Assembly: GCA_017591395.1 (NCBI GenBank)
Contig: WEDG01000704.1
Span: 1 to 64,000, forward strand
Origin: Schistocephalus solidus
Lineage: Eukaryota; Platyhelminthes; Cestoda; Diphyllobothriidea; Diphyllobothriidae
Length of the DNA stretch: 64,000 bases
Reading direction: 5' to 3'
Part shown: positions 31,900 to 44,400 of the stretch, in pieces
Layout: each line of letters begins with the position of its first letter
Numbering within the stretch: position 1 is the stretch's first letter
Program-made: the position numbers and the translations under genes
The notes under the pieces: generated by a model
Told to the model about the DNA's origin: nothing
The model's database searches: none
The model's input: only the letters and a program-made list of their open reading frames with translations

Positions 31900-34710
31900 T
31901 ATTTAGGGACAGTATGGCTTACTGCCTTGCGGACAGTGGTTCGCAGATGCATGAGTCGTATTCAAAGCAATACAGCAAACAACGACACCCATTCCCCCGC
32001 TATGGCCCGTCTGCTCAGTCTGACATCCTGGAATGTTCATTCACTTTTATAAAATTGAGGGGCAACCGACTGAAACAGAGAACGGTGCTTGTCACTGCGG
32101 AACTGGCACGTTACAAGGTGGCCATCGCTGCTCTCAGCGAGACCCGATGCTCTGAGTAAGGTTAGCTGGAAGATGTGGGCGCCGAATGCACCTTTTTTGG
32201 AGCGGCCACCCAAAAACAAAGCAATGTGACGCTGGAACGACATTGTAGAACCATTGCCCTATCTACCGCAGGACATTAACGATCGATTGATAACCCTGAA
32301 CATGTTTTTTGGGGATCCGCTTTAGCCAGTATCATCAGCGCCTACGCCCCCCCAAAAATATATAACGAGGTCTGATGAAACGAAGACCAATTATAAGAGG
32401 ACTTTCACGCCCTCCTAGCAGTTTTGCCGAGGGCGCACAAGGAGGTTGACCTTAGTGACTTCAACGCCCGTGTCGGGACAGACCACGTTGCCTGGGAGGG
32501 AGTGTTCGGTCCCCATAGTCTCAGCGGCTGTAACGATAACGGCCTCTATCTTCTGTAAGCCTGCGCGGGACATCGCCTCCTGTTGATCAACACCTTCAGC
32601 ATTCCGACGCGGGAGAAGGCAACCAGGATAACCCTCCATTGCGGCGCTGGCAGCTGCTGGAATAGGTTCTCAGTTGGTGGGAAGATAGACAGAACGTGCT
32701 GGTGATCAAGGCGATCTGCGACGGCGATGGCTGGACGGATGAGGCTGCAGCAAAACACAAGGTAAGCGACCACCAGATAAATTCAGTAATCTTCGGTTAA
32801 ATTGGCTTGATAACTAGTTTGATTTCAGCATCCAACTGATCCAGCGACCGAACGACCTGCAGACTCCAGATGATAACGCTACCGTAGAGACACGATTATG
32901 TCAACTGCGGAACGCCATCCAGCCCACTGCCTTCGCATTTCTCCGACCCACACACCGTCAACCGCAAGACTGGTTTGACGACAACGGTGCCGATATCAGC
33001 AGCCTACGCCCCAAGATGAACTGAATGCACAAAGTCTACCTGGACCAACGGAACGACGCCAACGAAACAGTCTTCAGATTTCGCAGCCTTGTGCATCAAC
33101 GCCCGCGGGAAATTCAGGACGCAAGGATGGCCGGAAAGACCGAGGAAATCCATAGGTATGCAGACCGCAATAAAACGAAAAACTTCATTAACTCCATCGA
33201 GACCATCTACTGCCGCTGCGCTGCTGCTCAGCTACAATGGCACAACACGCCTGAAGAAGAAATCGCAAATTCTCATGCGTTGGGCCGAGTACTTCAGACG
33301 TGGCTTCAGCGGCCCATAAACCAATTCAAAGGCTGCCATTGGCCGGTTACCCAAAGTGTACATGGAAAATCACCTGAATCTCCCGCCTTACCAACCAGAA
33401 ACCCTCCGGGCCGGGCAAAAAATGCTCCAGCGGGAAAGCACCGGAATCCAGCGCAAGCTCGGCGGAAGTCTACAAATGCAGTGACCCCCGGCTGATAGCG
33501 GAACGTACAACGAGAAACGAGATGTGGCGCCAATGGCGTTTCCAAGGATTTCAAGGACGTGACCATCGTCCAGCTCTACAAGTGGGAAGGTAACTGACAA
33601 CTCTCTGGTAACCACAGAGGCATCTTTCTGCTCAACATCGCCGGGAAGATCTTCTTTCGCAAACTTCTTAATCGTCTGAACGGCTAAATAGAGAAGGAAC
33701 TGCTCCATGAACGTCAATGTAGCTTCCTACGATACCGCAGAACAACCGACAGGATTTTCCCCGCTAGTTAGCTACAAGAAAAGTGCCAGGAGATACGAAC
33801 GTATCTCGACACCACCTTCGTGGGGCTGACAGAGGCCTTTGACACAGTAAATCGCGATGAACTGTGGAAAAGCATTCAGAAATTTGGCTGTTTTGAGTCA
33901 TTCATGTGGGTGGTGCGTAAGCTCCACGACGGGGTGATGGCAGACGTCAGTGATAACGGGACGGTCTCCGAAGCATTTGCCGTGACCAGGGGGGGTGAAG
34001 CGAGGCTGCGCACTGGCCCCCACCCTCTTCAATCTCATGTCTTCTACCATACCGATGGACGCCTAGTATTTTGAACGCTCTGGGATATGCATCGCCCACA
34101 GGACTGATGGGCATCTTCTCAATAGCCGGCGCATGCACGCCACGATGTGGATGTCTACGACTACAGTCCATGACCTGATCTCCGAAAATGACTGCACTCT
34201 CAACGCTGCAACGGAAGAAAACATGAAAGTATGGACGACTGCGCCAACACCGGGCTACCAATCAACACGGACAAAATGGTGGTTGTGTACCAACCGTTAA
34301 CCAACGCGGAATACAATGCTGTTTGAATTATCGCTGACGACACCCAACGTAAAACGGGGCACAAATTCACCTTTCGAGGAAGCACACTGTCGCGCAACAC
34401 GAAAATCGACGAGGTTGCTCATCGAATCTCCAAAGCTGGCGAGGCCTTCGGCAGCCTGCAAGCCTCCGTATGAATCGTCCCAGCTTCCATCTAAACACCA
34501 AACTAAAGGTGTACAAGGTAGTCGTCTTTATGACAATCCTGTGTGGAGCAGAGGCCGGGACCGTCTACTTCAACCAAGCCAGGAAACTGAATCACCTCCA
34601 TTTCAGCTTGCTCCACAAAATACCGTAGGTAAGATGGCAGGACAGGATACCGGACACGGAATGGATCACACCTGTGACAGATCTCCAAACACAACATCAT
34701 TTTTTCTAAA
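31900..34710 (+). mobile_element. Second copy of the zinc-finger retrotransposon, heavily decayed, fingers missing
   Basis: It begins LTSWNVHS near 32020 and [19 protein letters not shown] at 32098-32156, the same start as the element at 25690-29620 but on the other strand. The GDFNARVG region is at about 32455-32480. The linker is at 33025-33200 and the RT at 33820-34074 (NRDELWKSIQKFG, NGTVSEAFAVT). The thumb runs to RWQDRIPDTEW at about 34670, where similarity ends before the finger region. It has many stops and shifts and is clearly older than the minus-strand copy. Confidence 0.78.
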
Positions 34711-34714
34711 ATAA

Positions 34715-36820
34715 ATTGTGTTTTAGTGGCCTATCCTTGCCCACCCACGGTGCTGAACGCTTACGGTTATCGCTTAGGCCCATTTATCAGCGCATGTTGC
34801 TATTGGGTGCAAAAATAACTAATTTTTGTGACATGAAAGCAATATCATACAAACTTCCAAACGTAATTATTTCTGTTTTTCCTACATTTCATGTGACGCC
34901 AAGTTATGCAAACTTTTCACTTTACCGACTTCCCCCAGATGAGTAAATCTTGTTTGCTAGCTAATAGCAAACTTAAATGAAAGTTCGTACACACTTTAAG
35001 ATGGATCTTACTTGACTGTGTCTCTCATTTTGTCGTTATTCACCTCTGATTCTGACCAACCAAGAGGCTCGTCGGCAAAATCGAACTAAGTAGAAGAAAT
35101 TTCGTCAGCCAAGTTCCCACGGAATATTCGTGGAAAATATATCATTAGTATTCCGAGCCGTCTGCGATGCTTTATTTCCATATAAAAGCTCATATTTCAT
35201 AATTTTTCGGGTTTCGGATTTTTCCATCTTTAACCAAGGATGATCAAACAGATCAGGAGAAGATGCGATCGCTTCCTGGAACTCATCTGTTCGCGTCTAG
35301 TGGCAAGCAAACATATTTCTCTTATTTCTCAAAGCGCAAAGTGAGTTAGAAAGAGTATATATGTGTGGCCGCTTTCTAACAAAAATATAATATCAACGTG
35401 AAAGAAGAAGCTGTAATATTTAAGCATATGCCTCAATACAAACTTCATGGTGGGCGACCCAATACAGGCATCATCTAAGGCGAAGGACGCTCAAAGATGG
35501 GGTCCCGTTGTACCTGGAGGCGCAAGCCCTAGCTCTTCGTTCGCTCACACAGAGAATTTCGGCAGGCATTCCGTGAATTGTAATTATAATAAAGAAAAAT
35601 TCTCGCAGAACAAAGCTTATTGTGCATATTTTCGTGCTGTTTCGTTCAGTCAACCACTACGCCTGAACCCGCTTCCGGCCGCCATGCTTCCGTTTGGTCC
35701 TTGGGCGCCTCCGGCCTTGACTTCGTCATGTTGCCCGTGGGAGAGAAGGGAGTACAGTAAATGCTGAGCAAGCCTATTAGTAGTATAACCTAATTCACGT
35801 GCGAGTCGTCATCCCTGTGCCACCCTACCGTGTAACACACGGTAAGCATAGTCGGCAGTGACGTTAAAACGGTCACATCGATGGCCTCTTGTCGGATAGT
35901 CGGGTTGCTGAGGCAAATAACTACCACCGATGCCATCATGAGAACATCCAGGAGCGTATTCAGTATACCTTATTCTGCCCTTCTTGGCCATCAACTCGAC
36001 TCAGAAGGTTTGCGTCCTCTGCCATAAGGTTGAAGCCAGTCATGATTTTCTTTCATAAACATCCAGGCATCTGTTGCAACAGTTCCTTTGCATTGTCAAC
36101 TTTTACCACTTTACTGGTTCCTACCGAACTGTGCTGGCCTCATGCTGTCGGTTACAAAAATGCCTTCTGGCCAAAAGGGCCCTTCGTCCTTACTGTTGAT
36201 GCCTTAACTATTTTTGCGAAAATCAGGGCTCTCCTGGCTGACACTACTTTGCTTTCGAATCCTGTTCCCAAAATTCCTTTCTCACTGATTGTAGACGCTT
36301 TATCAATTATTCAGCAGAAAAAGAGGCGATCACTGGAACATGGTGTTTAGTGCCTGATGTTTCGGATTCTCTCTCGAACCATCACCAGAGACAGTTACAG
36401 AGCAGTAACTGTTGGTGCAGTTCTCCAGCGAAATCTCGTTGGTTAAATCCTGGGTTATTCAAAGATTCGAAAGGCAGCCATTCACCCAATCACCAAGGCC
36501 AGGGTCTATGGCTTTCATCGTAAATGTAAGGCTTTCTTCATGCCACAGTGGACATCGCTAACTGAACTGATTTTTCTTGGCGTTCCGGCGGCTCGAAATT
36601 GGACTTGGGCTGCAGCACGGCTGAAGTGGTCTTTGGCCTCTGACTGCTAAGCGAGATGGTAACCCTACTCTCTAGCGGTGTTGATGAGGATTCCCACCTC
36701 TTTGGGCACAGCCTTCGATAATTCATGCGCTTGCTGTCACCGGTCCTGCCGCAATCTCCATCGACCGAATCCTATAAGGAAAAGGGCTTGGCTGACTGCA
36801 ATCACGTTGGCAGAATGACA
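34715..36820. other. Intergenic, nothing recognised
   Basis: No coding motif, RNA gene or known repeat was found in these 2.1 kb. Open frames near 35447 and 35889 have no recognisable features. Confidence 0.5.
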
Positions 36821-36970
36821 TTACCGACAAAGGCAAGGGAGACTGAAATGACCATTTCTGACATATTAGTCATCGTCAGCCAGCAATACCTAACCCCAGG
36901 TGGTGCACCACCCGAGGCTCGAGGGCTGAGTGAGTCCCGTAACCGATCAACTACCTACCATTGCACTCAC
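36821..36970 (-). mobile_element. SINE family B
   Basis: The plus strand shows TTACCGACAAAGGCAAGGGA, then TGAAATGACCATTTCTGACA and TTAGTCATCGTCAGCC, the reverse complement of the family tail. A worn head lies beyond it to about 36970. Confidence 0.6.
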
Positions 36971-37079
36971 TTTTTCGGCCGGTGTGACCGTGTCCAAAAT
37001 CACTGGAATCGCCCTCTGAAGATCAGCTGAGTAGTCCAAGCCGGTTACTGAAGAGAATCTGTAAGACAAAGATGGGCCA

Positions 37080-37770
37080 ATAAGAGTAAAGATGAAGTCT
37101 GTTCAAGCCCTTGAAAATTTTCTTTAGTATTCTGAGCTTTCAAAATCCTGTAGGAGTCCATCGTTAGAAATTGCAGCAGCAACAAAAAATGCGACAATTG
37201 AAGGGGGTAAAAATCCATTGATGAGCACCAACGCAAAACTGGCGGTAACTGTGCAGGGCTCTGTACGCCGGTGACAAATCGATACATCGATTGATTGGGC
37301 TGCCATCCGTGGACCAGGCCTCAATCGATTCTCGGCATGTCTTGTTTCCGGCGTGGGTGAATATTTTGGGGGCTGGGATCACGCATACGTGAACATAAGT
37401 TGGCGGTGTGACAGGGCGGCGAATTAGCGCAAGCTGCTGCTCACACCTATGAAACGGGCCATGAGTTAATCTTCACAGCCGCCAAGATAATCGCCCATGC
37501 AGGAAACAAGATGAGCTGAGAATTGATTGAAGTCTAGTCCAAGGGTGGCAACTTAATCAATCGATGTATCTATTTGGCACCGGCGTACAGAACCCTGAGC
37601 AATTACGTCCAGACTTGCATAAGTGATCATTGATTGATTTGTATCCCCTTTCAGTGTCGAATTTTTGTTGTTGTTGCTTTTTCTGACGATGGACTTCTGC
37701 AGGAGTTTGAGGGCTTCCAGCTTCGGTGTTGGAAAAGCCTTCGTCTTTCTCATGCGATCTCCGGGACTCG
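37080..37770. repeat. Inverted repeat with about 255-bp arms
   Basis: The arms are about 37080-37333 and 37516-37770, with a 182-bp centre. The best-kept part is TGTACGCCGGTGACAAATCG with GATACATCGATTGATT in the left arm and its reverse complement in the right arm; the outer parts (AGTCCATCGTTAGAAA) also match. A related GCGCCAGATCGATACATCGG string occurs at 30450-30470 next to the Penelope-like element, so the arms might be terminal repeats of such an element. That link is an inference. Confidence 0.7.
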
Positions 37771-38210
37771 AAACTTCATATTTATTCATATGTCGATATC
37801 TAACTCGTCTCACTCCTCGCCCCACATGCTTGTCCCAACCTCTCTGAGCGCAGTCCTTCGAGTAACAATAACGATCACACCACTAGTAGCAATCCTCGAA
37901 CTCACCTTCCTGGCAGTTTACTTTATCGTTTTTTTAGCTCACACTTACATGCCGGCTGTCGGTCTGTCTGAGGGATACAATACAAACTACTTTATGTTAT
38001 CTCTAATTTGCTCAGCTTTTAATAGTCATTTTTCTACCTAGTGACTTCGAAATTATGTTCGTGTTCATTCTTGCTCAAGTAGATGTTAATAAACCTTAAA
38101 AGCAAAGTCTGTTCCATTTAGGCTTAAACACATGTAACGAAGCAGTCATGGAAGCATCCTTGCCTCTGGCCTTTTATGCTTAAAAGCGTAGGTGAAATTG
38201 AGGGATCCAC

Positions 38211-39699
38211 TGGTGTGAAAATTAAATTCGATCCGATAAGACCCGTAATTTTTGAAGGGCGACAGGGCTGTAGATCAAAACCGTTGAGGACGCTTGAGGA
38301 TCGACATAGCCAAGACTGAGAACTGGGCGAAGCCCTAAGGTCCTCTGGCGGACAGGAAAACTTATGCATTTTCGGGTTCTGATGCGTTCAAGGAACCCTT
38401 AACTAAGATAAGTAAGGCAGATATGCTGGTGAAGACAGCATTCCACCAACTTGCCCTTGAGCGTTCGCTCCAGGGGTACCCATCCCCCATAAGTATCCCT
38501 GTTCAAAAAGTGGGGCCTACTGAGAGACCCAGTGTACTCTTTTTAGCAGTCCTTAGCCCGGGCAATCAGAGTTGACCGCCTTTACTCCGGTCGACAGTGT
38601 CACTCTGCTGCCTGTGAGGAGACAAGAGTGCAGGGGAGGGGGGGAAGGCATTGATTCATTTGTGTTTTGCGGCTACATGCCACAACAACCTTGCATACGG
38701 TGTGAATTACCAGAATATCTTTTAGGAAAATATTATAGTCCTCCTCTCCTGTGAGGGCTAAATATTGTTACCCCTGAATGGGGCTCGTAGTCATCCCAGG
38801 CGGCTGTCGAATTCAAGCGTGGGTCACTTCCTGTAGAATATACCCGACCACCCACTGTAGCCCGTTCGGATAGTTCTGTTGAGCTAGCCGCTTTAAGCAC
38901 GACTAGCTTACATCGCTTGGGTTGGTTCACTTCGTGTCGTCGTAGGTAAGAACACAGACGATAACCGTTTGGACAAAAACACGGTTCTATAATGTGAAAA
39001 GATTTGCGAACTTTAAACGGTACACTCATAACCAGGTGTCTCCATGCTTAAAAACAGTAAGATAGTGTCAGTTTACGCGGGGACAAGATAAGAGATTTAA
39101 ACAAATAGAAAGAGAGTTGATGGAAAAAAACAGCGTAGTTATCCAAATGAAACATTTAAATATAACACAAAGTAAAATATCATATGAAGGGTTCTACTGT
39201 AAATGTAAAACATACGAACGGTGAGGAAGGCTGTCTAATGTTGTCCAACGGATGGTAGTGCTATAACGAGAAAACATACGTGGGTAAGTACACTACCGTT
39301 AGGTATTTGTCAGAAGACGTGAATTTGTCTGAGCCACATAGGGGTTTTAACGTCACCTTCTTCATAAGACTTCTTGCGTTTGGGGTTTGAGAGAAGGCCA
39401 GGCAAAAGGACTATCGGGTGTGGAGAACCACACAACCCGGACACTCTCATTTGGTTCAGTTAGGCTATAGAAGCGCGTACCAATGTTTGGGTGTAGCGCT
39501 AAGTGACAGTTCGACCGTCGTTGTCCATAGATGTCCACCGTATGCTCCATAGGTAAGTGGAGCAGGGACGGTGACTTGCGCGTGATTTAGTTTAAAGTGA
39601 TAGTAGACTTGCGCTGCATCTACCGCACTCTCTCCTCCTCCCCCACCCGAGCCCGGTGTCAAGACAGAGTCAAGAAGACCGGAGGCGGGAGAGGACGCA
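38211..39699. repeat. Left arm of long inverted repeat 2
   Basis: This is the reverse complement of 40131-41548, with about 45-bp and 22-bp extra segments near 38471-38515 and 38582-38605 that account for the length difference. It contains a 98-residue open frame at 38733-39029 (minus) identical in protein to 40799-41095 (plus). No transposase motif is visible. Confidence 0.92.
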
Positions 39700-40130
39700 G
39701 GTGGCCGGCGTGACTGGGTCCCCTAAGTCCTAGCCGCCCCTAGGCGTGCCACCACACCTCCATGTTCGGCATTTGTTATGGGAGTACCAACCGAATAACG
39801 CCTGCCGTGCCCTAATGTGGCCCCCGTGTTGGTCCAACGCATCTACCACGTGGCCCGTTTAGGGGGCACACGACAGTTCGACCGTCGTAGTCCGACGATG
39901 TCCACCGTATGCTCCATGGGAAAGTGGAGCAGGGACGGTGACTTGCGCGTGATTTAGTTTAAAGTGATAGTAGACTTGCGATGCATCTACCGCACTCTCT
40001 CCTCCTCCTCTACCTGTGCCCGGTGTCAAGACAGAGTCAAGAAGACCGGAGGCGGGAGAGGACGCAGGTGGCTGGCACGGCCGGGTCCCCTAAGTCCTAG
40101 ACGCCCCTAGGCGTGCCACCACACCTCCCA
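39508..40130. repeat. Two direct repeat units in the centre of inverted repeat 2
   Basis: The unit at 39508-39771 recurs at 39869-40129: CGACAGTTCGACCGTCG, TCCACCGTATGCTCCAT, GGTGACTTGCGCGTGATTTA, CAAGAAGACCGGAGGCGGGA and CGCCCCTAGGCGTGCCACCA. Part of the first unit is in the left arm, and part of an inverted third unit opens the right arm. A diverged fourth copy is at 44160-44400 (minus). Confidence 0.85.
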
Positions 40131-41548
40131 TGCGTTCTCTCCCGCCTCCGGTCTTCTTGACTCTGTCTTGACACCGGGCTCAGATGGGGGAGGAAGAGAG
40201 TGCGGTAGATGCAGCGCAAGTCTACTATCACTTTAAACTAAATCACGCGCAAGTCACCGTCCCTGCTGCACTTACCCATGGAGCATACGGTGGACATCGT
40301 CGGACTACGACGGTCGAACTGTCGCTTAGCGCTGCACCCAAACATTGGTACGCGCTTCTATAGCCTGACTGAACCAAATGAGAGTGTCCGGGTTGTGTGG
40401 TTCTCCACACCCGATAGTCCTTTTGCCTGGCCTTCTCTCAAACCCCAAACGCAAGAAGTCTTATGAAGAAGGGGACGTGAAAACCCCTATGTGGCTCAGA
40501 CAAATTCGCGTCTTCTGACAAATACCTAACGGTAGTGTACTTTCCCACGTATGTTTTCTCGTTATAGCACTACCATCCGTTGGACAACATTAGACAGCCT
40601 TCCTCACCGTTCGTATGTTTTACATTTACAGTAGAACCCTTCATATGATATTTTACTTTATGTTATATTTAAATGTTTCATTTGGATAACTACGCTGTTT
40701 TTTTCCATCAACTCTCTTTCTATTTGTTTAAATCTCTTATCTTGTCCCCGCGTAAACTGACACTATCTTACTGTTTTTAAGCATGGAGACACCTGGTTAT
40801 GAGTGTACCGTTTAAAGTTCGCAAATCTTTTCACATTATAGAACCGTGTTTTTGTCCAAACGGTTATCGTCTGTGTTCTTACCTACGACGACACGAAGTG
40901 AACCAACCCAAGCGATGTAAGCTAGTCGTGCTTAAAGCGGCTAGCTCAACAGAACTATCCGAACGGGCTACAGTGGGTGGTCGGGTATATTCTACAGGAA
41001 GTGACCCACGCTTGAATTCGACAGCCGCCTGGGATGACTACGAACCCCATTCAGGGGTAACAATATTTAGCCCTCACAGGAGAGGAGGACTATAATATTT
41101 TCCCAAAAGATATTTTGTTAATGCACACCGTAGGCAAGGTTGCTGTGGCATGTAGCCGCAAAACACAAACGAATCAATGCCTCCCCCCTCCCCTGCACTC
41201 TTGTCTCCCCACAGGCAGCAAAGGCGGTCAACTCTGATTGCCCGGGCTCAGGCCCGCTAAAAAGAGTACACTGGGTCTCTCAGTAGGCGAGCGAACGCTC
41301 AAGGGCAAGTTGGTGGAATGCTGTCTTCACCAGCATATCTGCCTTATTTATCTTAGTTAAGGGTTCCTTGAAAGCATCAGAACCCGAAAATGCATAAGCC
41401 TTCTTGTCCGCCAGATGACCTTAGGGCTTCGCCCAGTTCTCAGTCTTGACTATGTCGATCCTCAAGCGTCCTCAACAGTTTTGATCTACAGCCCTGTCAC
41501 CCTTCAAAAATTACGGGTTTTATCTGATCGAATTTAATTTTCACACCA
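40131..41548. repeat. Right arm of long inverted repeat 2
   Basis: This is the reverse complement of 38211-39699. Arm identity is lower than in inverted repeat 1 but still high. The outer end at 41548 is where recognisable retrotransposon sequence (41565 onward) begins. The spacer between arms is about 430 bp. Confidence 0.92.
40799..41095 (+). other. 98-residue open frame shared by both arms of inverted repeat 2
   Basis: It opens MSVPFKVRKSFHIIEPCF and is basic, with Cys at four places. The mirrored copy at 38733-39029 (minus) is identical in protein. I recognise no domain. The identity is explained by the repeat itself, so it is weak evidence for a gene. Confidence 0.25.
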
Positions 41549-41551
41549 CTG

Positions 41552-43480
41552 ACCACACGGCTCGAGCCAGGTCCCGCAACAACGTCTCCTTCCGCAAACT
41601 CCGGAACATGACAGCAAAATCTGCTAGGGATGAACGGTAGAAATATTGGTTTGGAATAGTGACAGCCATGGAACAGGCCTCAAGCGTTGGTAAGATTCGC
41701 TAACTCTACCAAATTATCCGCCAATTTAGTGGCAAGCCCTCAACATGTAGGGACTCTGTCCGTGATGTAAATGGCGGCTATCTTGCTAACAACTCGGCCA
41801 CGGTCGATTGCTGGCGTGAGCGCTTCCTCAACTTTGATGAGCAACTAATCACACCCTCGCTATCCTCTGCATTCGAGTTTTATCCCTCTCCAGCCAAATC
41901 AGTGTCGTGCAATCCTCTTCTGAGGGAGAATTTGCCGATGCAATACAGAGGCTGCACAACGACAAGGGGCCCGGAGAGGACGGTAGTCCCACAGAAATCT
42001 TTAAGTCCTTTGTCGAAACTGGCGCTCTGGCTCCATGAAGTAACTGAAAAAATGTGGAGGGATGAAGTAGTTCTTAAGGACTGGGGTTTGGGTATCCTCT
42101 TGCCTGTCTTCAAGAAGGGAGATAAGACAAAGTGTGTGAACTACCGCGGCATAGGCCTCATCGACGTTGTCCTTCTAGGACGAGGTCCAAACCATGCTGG
42201 ATTCCGATTTGCGCGTGAACCGGTTATTCACACTGAGGCGCATTCCGGAATTCCGCCATGGCCACCCGCAACCAACCACCGTCTGCTTTATTGACTTCGT
42301 CGCTGCGTTCGATTCCATCCATCATGTCGAATAATGGAACTAGATGGTGTACCGGCCAAATTCATTGCCATGATCACGGCCTACTATTGCTCCACCACTG
42401 CGCGAGTCCTAGTCCATAACAATTTCTCACTAGTCCATAACAATTTCTCCCAACCCGTCGATATCCAGTCTGGTTTTCGACAAGGTTGCATTCTGTTGCC
42501 CATTTTATTCAAATACGCCATTGACTGGATTCTCGGGAGGGCCCATCACGGTTCTGACGGTGTGAACTTTGCATCCGGACGCCGCCTGACTGACCTAGAC
42601 TACGCTGACAATCTCGCCTTGCTAGCCTCAAGCTTTGGTGATCTACAGTCTGTGATGTCGAGGGTGAATGAGATCGCTACTTCTGTCGGCCTATGCATAA
42701 ACACTGGGAAGACCAAACTGTTTTCAAGTTGCATCCCTCACCATGAGAAAGCGTCCCTGGGGTTTAATGACTGGCAAATTGAAGTAGACATTTTAAAATA
42801 CCTCGGGGCGAGGACGCTGCAGAATGGTCAAATGAAGGATGATATTGTCTCCCAAATCAACGCTGCTCGCCGTGTTTTCTTGATCCGTGGTAAGTGCCAA
42901 TGGATCCGACGTGACATCTCCGTCGCCAAGAAGATCCGTGTATACCGTGCATCAGTCCGGTCGGTCCTCCTCTACGGTTGTGAATGGTGGACTTTGCGCA
43001 TGGAAGGAGAGCGAAGGCTTGAGGTATTTGACCATCGCTGCTTGAGGACTATCCTTCAAGTGAAGTATACCAACTACGTCTCAAACGAGGCAGTCCACAC
43101 TCCCTGCGACAATATCACGAGGATATCTCTGGCCATCCAAGAAAGACAACTGAGGTGGTTTTGGCTAGTCCTCAGCCCATCCTAGAAAGACGACTGAGGT
43201 GGTTTTGGCTAGTCCTCCGTTGCTCATCATACGAGCTCAGTTCTACTGCTCTCGATCCGGCGCCGAAGAGGTCAACTAAATCTGGCTCGACACGGTTCAG
43301 CAAGACGTGGAGGCGATGCTTAGACCTTCAGCATTCGGCGTCCGTCACTGGAGAAAAGAATGGGTTGAGTTGTTCAGGTCTGCTGCCGCGAAACGTCAGG
43401 TGTGGAGAAGTAAAATACGTGACATCATCGAGGCCGGCTAGATCAGGCATGATCGCAGCCGTAACAAGTACAAGTAAGTA
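41552..43480 (+). mobile_element. RTE-like retrotransposon, 5'-truncated
   Basis: From 41565 the linker shows [13 protein letters not shown] and NYRGIGLIDV (near 42140). The frame 42334-43185 is the RT from LDGVPAKFIAMITAYY through SGFRQGCILLPILF, a mutated LDYADNLALL (YADD changed to YADN) and the thumb YLGARTLQNGQ to RSVLLYGCEWWTLR. It ends in the QERQLRWFWLVL region at 43140-43480. A 21-bp tandem duplication at about 42412-42453 and a 44-bp one at about 43142-43229 interrupt it. It is the same family as 11280-12640. It is inactive. Confidence 0.85.
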
Positions 43481-44039
43481 CAATAAGTGCTAAAGAAACA
43501 TTTTTGATGCGTAACATCGTCTCTCAGCCCCCATGAACCTTGACCTAAGAAAAGCCCCTTAGATGTTATTGCCCGCCTTGGTGAATCAGTTCTTTGAAGC
43601 TGACATTAAGAGAGCCATGCAAATACATGGACACTATTTAGCAGTTCTCGAGCTCTAGCACACGGCCTTTGTTGCATTAGCATACTCTCCTTTTTTTTTT
43701 GTAATTTGAATGCCGTGGACCCTACCTCGACTGTTCACGTTCAAATATGCCGTTGATAATTGTCGACCATCGCACCAAAATTGACTTGACCTCAATGTAT
43801 CTAGGTAGTGATCCCTTTTTAATAAAGTCGAGAAGCACGCTTTTAGACTGCGTCCATGCTTTACTTTGGAATATGCTGGGACCCGTCCTAATGAAACCTA
43901 ACCTTTCCGGTACCGTTTTATATCATGGATTTTCTCTTGACAAATCGCGTACTCCAGCATTCCTACTTCAACATTGACCCCAACGTCGACTACTCAGCGC
44001 CTGAAACTCTAACGGTGCACTTTAAGACGTGACTTGTAA
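43481..44039. other. Intergenic, nothing recognised
   Basis: No motif or repeat was recognised; the short open frame at 43747-43977 is unassigned. Confidence 0.5.
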
Positions 44040-44400
44040 GGTTGCCAACTGACGAAATAACTTGGAACGCGCGGTAAGCCCAGTGTGTGTTTGTATGGAG
44101 TGGCCAACTGGCGGACTGAGAGCCAGGCTGCAATGGCTCCTTCTTACTGCGACCTCTGAGGTACCCAAGTCGAGTGTGACAGCACGTCTAGGGTCGGCTC
44201 CAGCTGCGCCAGTCACATGCGCCCTCTCCCATCTCCGGTCTTTTTGGTTTACTCATGACACCAGGCACAGGTGGGAGAGATTGCGGTAGATGCATCACGA
44301 GGCTACTCCCTCGTAAGTCACCGCCCCTGCGCCACCTTGCTGTGGGGTATACGGTGGATCTCATCGGATAAGACGGTCGAACTGTCACAATTTGACGTTG
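44040..44400 (-). repeat. Diverged copies of the units at 25.1 kb and 39.5-40.1 kb
   Basis: The segment 44040-44150 is the reverse complement of 25110-25245 (GGCTGCAATGGCTCCTTCTT). The segment 44160-44400 is the reverse complement of the unit in inverted repeat 2 (GATTGCGGTAGATGCATCAC; GACGGTCGAACTGTC). The two units lie next to each other here, which suggests they belong to one larger repeat. Confidence 0.55.
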
